Source: a bacterium (lineage in GTDB: Bacteria; Eremiobacterota; Eremiobacteria; Baltobacterales; Baltobacteraceae). Taken from it: a DNA stretch of 10,406 nt. Positions 6,333 through 10,406 of this stretch are shown one piece after another. Numbering within the stretch: the first letter of the stretch is position 1; every line of letters starts with the position of its first letter. Position numbers and translations under genes: made by a program. The stretch covers positions 1 through 10,406 of the forward strand of contig JAJXVC010000050.1 in NCBI GenBank assembly GCA_021782295.1, read 5' to 3'. Under the pieces are notes generated by a model. That model saw nothing but the letters and a program-made list of their open reading frames with translations. It did no database searches and was not told where the DNA came from.

Positions 6333-7711
6333 CGCAGTGCGGCCGCCGGCATCGCACGCGCGGCAAGCCGCGCAGCGCTGCGCGTGATCGAACCCGCGCC
6401 CAACATTAAAACAAGGGTTCCAGGCAGCGATTCTTCTTCGATACGTTCGACGAGCTCTTCGACGCGCGCGACGTAGCGGACATCGACACCGCTTTCGCTG
6501 AGCCGCTCGCCGATCGAGCGTTCGCTGATGCCGGGGATCGGCGCTTCGGATGCGGCATAGATCGGCGCGAGGTAGACGCGGTCGGCACCGCGCAACGCAT
6601 CGGCGAATTCACGCGCAAGATATCCGGTTCGCGAATAACGATGCGGCTGAAATGCGACGACGAGCGGCCCTGAATGATAGTTGCGCGCCGCCGCAATCGT
6701 CGCCCGCACTGCAGTCGGGTGATGTGCGTAATCGTCGACGACGGTAAGGCGCTGCCCGCGCGCAAGAATATCGAAGCGGCGACGGACACCGCGAAAATCG
6801 CGTAGGCCGGCAACGATCGCGGAGAACGGTACGCCAACCTCACCGGCGACGGCAATTGCTGCAAGCGCGTTGAACATATTGATCGCTCCCGGCACATTGA
6901 GCGTCACGGTACCGCGCCGTTCGCCGTTGACAACGAGATCGAACTGCGTGCTCAAGCCTGCGAACACCACATTTGCGGCGGTGACATCGGCGCGCGCGCT
7001 CGTACCGAATGTTACCGTACGTGCCGCGCGCGGCAATTCTGCAAGCGAGGCCGAATTGGCGTTATCGATTCCCACGATCGCCGCCCCATCGGCCGGCAGA
7101 CGACCGAGAAATTCACCGAAAGCATCGATAAGGCGCGGCAATTCGTCGTCGGAGTTGAGGTGATCATTTTCGATATTGTTCACCGCGGCGATGCGCGGCT
7201 GCAATAACGCAAACGATCCGTCGGATTCGTCAGCTTCACAGACGAACCACGGCGCCGTTCCGTCGACGGCGTTGCGTCCCAATTGCGGATCGATTCCACC
7301 GAGCACCAATCCCGCGTCGATATCGGCGGCTCGTAAAATTGCGTGGAGCATCGCCGTCGTCGTCGTTTTTCCATGCGTCCCGCAAATTGCGATGCCGTCG
7401 CGACCGCTTGAGAGGCGAGCGAGCAATTCTCCGCGATGCACCACAGGAATCTTTCGACGGCGCGCTTCGCAAAATTCCGGATTATCGCGATCGATCGCCG
7501 AACTGACGATCACTTCTTCCGCATCGCCGATAAAAGCGGCATCATGTCCGACGTACACGCGCGCGCCCTCTGCGCGGAGTTCTTCGAGCAGATCGCTGTC
7601 GTTGACATCGGAACCGGCGACGCTCTCACCGCGCGCAAGCAGAATGCGCGCGAGCGCGCTCATTCCGATTCCACCAATGCCGATAAAGTGTCGGCGCACG
7701 CTGCGGGTCAC
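6329..7711 (-). CDS. murC: UDP-N-acetylmuramate--L-alanine ligase (MurC)
   Basis: MurC adds the first amino acid, L-alanine, to UDP-MurNAc with ATP. From the GTG at 7711 the protein has 460 residues, typical of the family. The N-terminal nucleotide fold opens with FIGIGGIGMSALA (9-21). The P-loop is GTHGKTTTT (111-119), followed by EADESDGSF (159-167), NIENDH (179-184), GVRRRFD (308-314), DDYAHHPT (326-333) and FQPHRYSR (354-361), in the order expected for the central and C-terminal Mur ligase domains. The start is chosen because GTG overlaps the murG stop as GTGA and places the Rossmann glycine motif near the N-terminus. The same frame stays open upstream to 8383, but that part is an out-of-frame reading of murG. 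A short GC hairpin lies just before the start. Confidence 0.97.
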   Translation of the reverse strand: MTRSVRRHFIGIGGIGMSALARILLARGESVAGSDVNDSDLLEELRAEGARVYVGHDAAFIGDAEEVIVSSAIDRDNPEFCEARRRKIPVVHRGELLARLSSGRDGIAICGTHGKTTTTAMLHAILRAADIDAGLVLGGIDPQLGRNAVDGTAPWFVCEADESDGSFALLQPRIAAVNNIENDHLNSDDELPRLIDAFGEFLGRLPADGAAIVGIDNANSASLAELPRAARTVTFGTSARADVTAANVVFAGLSTQFDLVVNGERRGTVTLNVPGAINMFNALAAIAVAGEVGVPFSAIVAGLRDFRGVRRRFDILARGQRLTVVDDYAHHPTAVRATIAAARNYHSGPLVVAFQPHRYSRTGYLAREFADALRGADRVYLAPIYAASEAPIPGISERSIGERLSESGVDVRYVARVEELVERIEEESLPGTLVLMLGAGSITRSAARLAARAMPAAALR

Positions 7712-8826
7712 GTTGGGGTATTTCGCCCCACGAGCGCTGCTATCCGTGCAAGAATCACCGCCGTTGGGTCGGGGGTGCGAAAAGTCGCAATTGCCGCGCG
7801 CAGCCGCGCCAGCGCTGCGGGTTCGCAGAGCTGCGCAAGGAGCGCGCCGAGCGACTCGGCGTCGAGCCGTTCGTCGGAGATCGAGATGGCGGCACCGGCC
7901 TCCTCGAGCGCGCGGGCATTCTCGCTCTGGTGATCCTCGGCGGCATAGGGGTAGGGCACCAAAATCGCCGGCAACCCGAGCGCGATCAGTTCGGCGAGCG
8001 TCGAGGCCCCCGCGCGGGCGAGTACCAAGTCGGCGGCGGCGAACGCATCGGCGGGATCGTCGAGGTAGGGGCGGATGCCGCCGCTCTGCGCACCCGGAAG
8101 CCGCGAGCGCACGCGTTCGTACTCGCGCTCGCCCGTGAGGTGCAGCACCTGCCACCCCGCCGGGAGCCTTCCCTCCGCGATCGCACCGACGAGCGCATCG
8201 TTGAGCGAACGCGCCCCCTGGCTGCCCCCCATCGCCAGAAGCGTGCGGCGCTGCGGGTCGAGGCCGAGCCGTGCGATCGCCTCGGAGCGCGGCGGCAATG
8301 CGCGTAGCGCACCGCGAATCGGCACCCCGGTACAGACGTACCGATCGGCGAAGCGTGGATCTCCCTGCGGCAACGCTCCCCACACCTCGTCGACGAACGG
8401 CGCGAGCAGACGATTGGTAAGCCCGGGGCGCGCATTGGGTTCAAGCAGCGCGATGCGCGTTTGCAAAAGCGCGAGCGCTCGCAGCCCCCGAGCCGCGACG
8501 ACGAGCGGAAAGCAGACGTAGCCGCCGGTCGCGACGATCATCTCGGGACGCTCGCGCAGTAACACGCCGAGCGATTGCAGTACGCCCCACCCGTTGGCGA
8601 TGCTCGTTCCGAGCAGCGCGAAAACGTTGTCGCGGCGCAGCGGTCGCGCGGTAACGCGATGGAGCGGATAGCCCGCTTGCGGAACCAGACGCGCTTCAAG
8701 TCGATCGGCGGTGCCGACGAAAGAGATTCGCGTAGCAGCTCCGTCGCGTTCTCGCAGCGCATCGGCAATCGCGATCGCCGGATAGACATGTCCGCCCGTG
8801 CCTCCTCCGGCGAAGAGGATGCGCAT
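7708..8826 (-). CDS. murG: Lipid II synthase, UDP-GlcNAc transferase (MurG)
   Basis: MurG transfers GlcNAc from UDP-GlcNAc to lipid I, making lipid II at the cytoplasmic face of the membrane. The 372-residue protein is a GT-B fold glycosyltransferase of normal size. The N-terminal glycine loop AGGGTGGHVYPA (6-17), a second loop ATGGYV (99-104) and LEPNARPGLTNR (128-139) belong to the acceptor domain. MGGSQGAR (199-206) and the donor-binding stretch from RAGASTLAE to AEDHQSENA (271-304) belong to the C-terminal domain. The ATG is supported by AGGAAG 7 nt upstream and lies 3 nt after the ftsW stop. Its TGA overlaps the murC start. Confidence 0.97.
   Translation of the reverse strand: MRILFAGGGTGGHVYPAIAIADALRERDGAATRISFVGTADRLEARLVPQAGYPLHRVTARPLRRDNVFALLGTSIANGWGVLQSLGVLLRERPEMIVATGGYVCFPLVVAARGLRALALLQTRIALLEPNARPGLTNRLLAPFVDEVWGALPQGDPRFADRYVCTGVPIRGALRALPPRSEAIARLGLDPQRRTLLAMGGSQGARSLNDALVGAIAEGRLPAGWQVLHLTGEREYERVRSRLPGAQSGGIRPYLDDPADAFAAADLVLARAGASTLAELIALGLPAILVPYPYAAEDHQSENARALEEAGAAISISDERLDAESLGALLAQLCEPAALARLRAAIATFRTPDPTAVILARIAALVGRNTPT
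7714..7730 (-). other. Short GC hairpin next to the murC start
   Basis: On the minus strand TGGGG-CGAAATA-CCCCA forms a 5-bp stem with a 7-base loop at the end of murG. It ends 2 nt before the murC GTG. It could hide or expose the murC initiation region as ribosomes finish murG. It is short and may be chance. Confidence 0.3.
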
Positions 8827-8829
8827 GCG

Positions 8830-10002
8830 CTAACTTCCTATGCGGCGACGGCGCCCGACGTTGGCGATCAATGCGACTGCGACGAGATCGACGACTAATG
8901 CACTGCCGCCGAAGGAGATGAACGGCAACGGAACGCCGGTCACCGGCCACGACGATGTGACCACGCCGATATTGATGAAGGCTTGCACGACGATGAGCGC
9001 GGTGCAGCCCAGGGCGAGAAAGTACCCGAAGCGATCTTCGGCGCGCATCGCGATCTTCACCGCTCGCGTGGCAAAGACGATAAAGAGCGCCACGACCGTG
9101 AGCGTGCCGATCAATCCCAGTTCTTCACCGACGATCGAGAAAATAAAGTCGGTGTATTGCTCCGGGAGATAGAAATATTTTTCACGCGAGGCGCCTAGGC
9201 CGACACCCCACCAGCCGCCCGAGCCCAACGCGTAGAGCGACTGCACGATGTGGAAGCCGTAATTCAGCGGGTCTTTCCAGGGGTTTAAAAACGCGAGAAT
9301 GCGTTCGCGTTGATACGAGTGCGCGAAGATCGAATAGGCGATGGCGGGAATGGTAAAGGCAAGCCCACCTAACAAATGCGGGATCCGCGCTCCGGCGACG
9401 AAGAGCATCACGATACCGATGGCAACGATGATGCTTGCCGTGCCCATATCGGGTTCTCGTTGAATGAGCAGTGCGACCACGAAGGTCACAATGAGCATCG
9501 GCACCGTACCGTGTACGAATGAGAGGATGCGTTCGCCCATATCCGCGAGCCGCACCGCGAGGAAGAGTACCAACGTCAGCTTGGCAAATTCCGATGGTTG
9601 AATACTCAGCGAAGAGAACCCCAACCAACGGCGCGAGCCGTTCACGCTTGCGCCGAGATGCGGCACGAGTACCGCAAAAAGCGCGAGCGTCGTTACGATA
9701 AACAGGATCGGAGCGTATCGACGCAATTGCGTATAATCGATCCGAAAAGCGATCCACGCGGCAACCAAGCCCAAGCCCAGCCACATTAACTGACGTTTGA
9801 AAAAATATGCGACGTCGTGATGGACGGCATACGCCGTCGTGCTCGATGCCGAGAAGACCATCACCATGCCGATAGCAACCAGACACGCGACGCTGATAAA
9901 TAAAATCGCATCCGGCGGAGCGCTTTCAAAGGCACGGGGAACGCGGCGTTCCGGTTTTCGCGAGAGGCGCGGCGGCGATGCTACGCGCGCGGCGTTACGC
10001 AC
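8830..10002 (-). CDS. ftsW: Septal peptidoglycan glycosyltransferase FtsW (SEDS family)
   Basis: FtsW polymerises lipid II into glycan strands at the division site together with a class B penicillin-binding protein. From the GTG at 10002 the protein has 390 residues: about 30 basic cytoplasmic residues, then about ten membrane segments (roughly 31-52, 69-86, 97-116, 139-155, 166-181, 189-206, 209-229, 295-315, 326-348, 360-384). SEDS hallmarks are NGSRRWLGF with QPSEFAKL (121-142), REPDMGTA (182-189), the GSGGWWGVGLG loop, PEQYTDFIF with the catalytic Asp285, and TGVPLPFISFGGSALV (355-370). AAGGAGG lies 5 nt before the GTG, which fixes the start and discards a longer frame reaching 10221. It overlaps murD by 8 nt. 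Position between murD and murG supports FtsW over the paralogue RodA. Confidence 0.97.
   Translation of the reverse strand: MRNAARVASPPRLSRKPERRVPRAFESAPPDAILFISVACLVAIGMVMVFSASSTTAYAVHHDVAYFFKRQLMWLGLGLVAAWIAFRIDYTQLRRYAPILFIVTTLALFAVLVPHLGASVNGSRRWLGFSSLSIQPSEFAKLTLVLFLAVRLADMGERILSFVHGTVPMLIVTFVVALLIQREPDMGTASIIVAIGIVMLFVAGARIPHLLGGLAFTIPAIAYSIFAHSYQRERILAFLNPWKDPLNYGFHIVQSLYALGSGGWWGVGLGASREKYFYLPEQYTDFIFSIVGEELGLIGTLTVVALFIVFATRAVKIAMRAEDRFGYFLALGCTALIVVQAFINIGVVTSSWPVTGVPLPFISFGGSALVVDLVAVALIANVGRRRRIGS
8834..8839 (-). promoter_or_regulatory. Ribosome binding site of murG
   Basis: AGGAAG on the minus strand lies 7 nt before the murG ATG, inside the last codons of ftsW. Confidence 0.6.
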
Positions 10003-10406
10003 GGCTGCCTCCTTCGAGCGCGCGAACCGCGGTTGCAAATTCCTCGCCGCGATGTTCGGCGGAGCGGAACATATCGAAAGAGGCGCAGGCCGGCGATAGC
10101 AGGACGACATCGCCTTCGTGGGCGAGTTCGCTCGCGCGCACCACCGCTTCGGCCATCGTCGAAGGGCGCTCGCTCGGAACGCGCCCCGCAAGCGCACTCC
10201 GAAGTTCCTCTGCCGCTTCACCGATCGTCAACACCGCGCGCGCGTGCTTCGCCAACGCATCGCCGAGAGCGCTGAACTCCGTCCCCTTGGCGCGGCCGCC
10301 GACGATTGCGACGATCGGTTGCGAGAAGCTCTCCAGCGCTGCAATCGTCGCTTCCGGATTGGTCGCCTTCGAATCATCGACATAGCGAACCCCACCGATC
10401 TCCGCG
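9995..10406 (-). CDS. murD: UDP-N-acetylmuramoylalanine--D-glutamate ligase (MurD), C-terminal part
   Basis: MurD adds D-glutamate to UDP-MurNAc-L-alanine. Only the last 136 residues are present; the gene continues beyond the right edge, so the frame from 10405 has no start. The visible part is the C-terminal Mur ligase domain: YVDDSKATNPEAT near the edge, then IVGGRAKGTEF, and LLSPACASFDMF with HRGEEF toward the end. DSKATN and the SPACASFD block, which contact the substrates in the family, separate MurD from MurC, MurE and MurF. The TAA overlaps the start of ftsW by 8 nt, the usual murD-ftsW neighbour order. Confidence 0.96.
   Translation of the reverse strand, partial: AEIGGVRYVDDSKATNPEATIAALESFSQPIVAIVGGRAKGTEFSALGDALAKHARAVLTIGEAAEELRSALAGRVPSERPSTMAEAVVRASELAHEGDVVLLSPACASFDMFRSAEHRGEEFATAVRALEGGSRA
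10008..10014 (-). promoter_or_regulatory. Ribosome binding site of ftsW
   Basis: AAGGAGG, a full-strength Shine-Dalgarno sequence, lies in the last codons of murD and 5 nt before the GTG at 10002. It decides the ftsW start. Confidence 0.85.

Noticed and set aside
7712..8383. Upstream extension of the murC frame to 684 codons, as a possible fusion protein
   Set aside because: The extension is murG read in another frame, Arg/Ala-rich and without motifs. The GTG at 7711 gives a normal MurC.
10003..10221. N-terminal extension of ftsW into murD
   Set aside because: It overlaps the conserved MurD C-terminus, while AAGGAGG marks the GTG at 10002.

Overview
This is a GC-rich bacterial window packed with genes. 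Ten genes run on the minus strand (right to left) and one partial gene runs on the plus strand at the left edge. The minus-strand genes are the middle and distal part of a division and cell wall (dcw) cluster, followed by a citrate synthase gene and three histidine biosynthesis genes. There are no RNA genes, mobile elements or CRISPR arrays that I can see. Nothing here names the organism securely. The separate ddl after murB, a short MurB, a monofunctional HisB and a secreted-looking repeat protein would fit a poorly sampled GC-rich phylum such as Eremiobacterota, but that is a guess.

Layout in transcription order on the minus strand: murD (5' end outside the window, 10406-9995), ftsW (10002-8830), murG (8826-7708), murC (7711-6329), murB (6332-5349), ddl (5365-4421), a 126-bp intergenic gap, citrate synthase (4294-3125), hisB (3120-2533), hisH (2533-1922), hisA (1901-1182). 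The junctions are very tight: murD/ftsW overlap by 8 nt, ftsW and murG are 3 nt apart, murG/murC and murC/murB each overlap by 4 nt (GTGA), and murB/ddl overlap by 17 nt. Citrate synthase and hisB are 4 nt apart, hisB/hisH overlap by 1 nt (TAATG), and hisH and hisA are 20 nt apart. This suggests two transcription units: murD-ftsW-murG-murC-murB-ddl, and citrate synthase-hisB-hisH-hisA. The latter may start in the 126-bp gap.

Working together, MurB, MurC, MurD and Ddl build the UDP-MurNAc-pentapeptide precursor in the cytoplasm. MurG adds GlcNAc to make lipid II at the inner face of the membrane, and FtsW polymerises lipid II at the division septum. HisB, HisH and HisA supply three histidine pathway activities; HisF, the obligate partner of HisH, is not in the window. 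Citrate synthase makes citrate, the entry to the 2-oxoglutarate and glutamate branch of metabolism, and its stop codon lies 4 nt from the hisB start.

At the left edge, converging on hisA with only 14 bp between stops, is the 3' part of a gene for a probable exported protein. It has an Ig-like domain, a second Tyr/Trp-rich domain with a Cys pair, and a long Pro/His-rich tail with tandem 25-residue and 8-residue repeats. This is the least explained element of the window. There is no gene-free stretch longer than 126 bp. No clearly new biological system is evident; the findings are mostly unusual gene neighbourhoods and the repeat protein.
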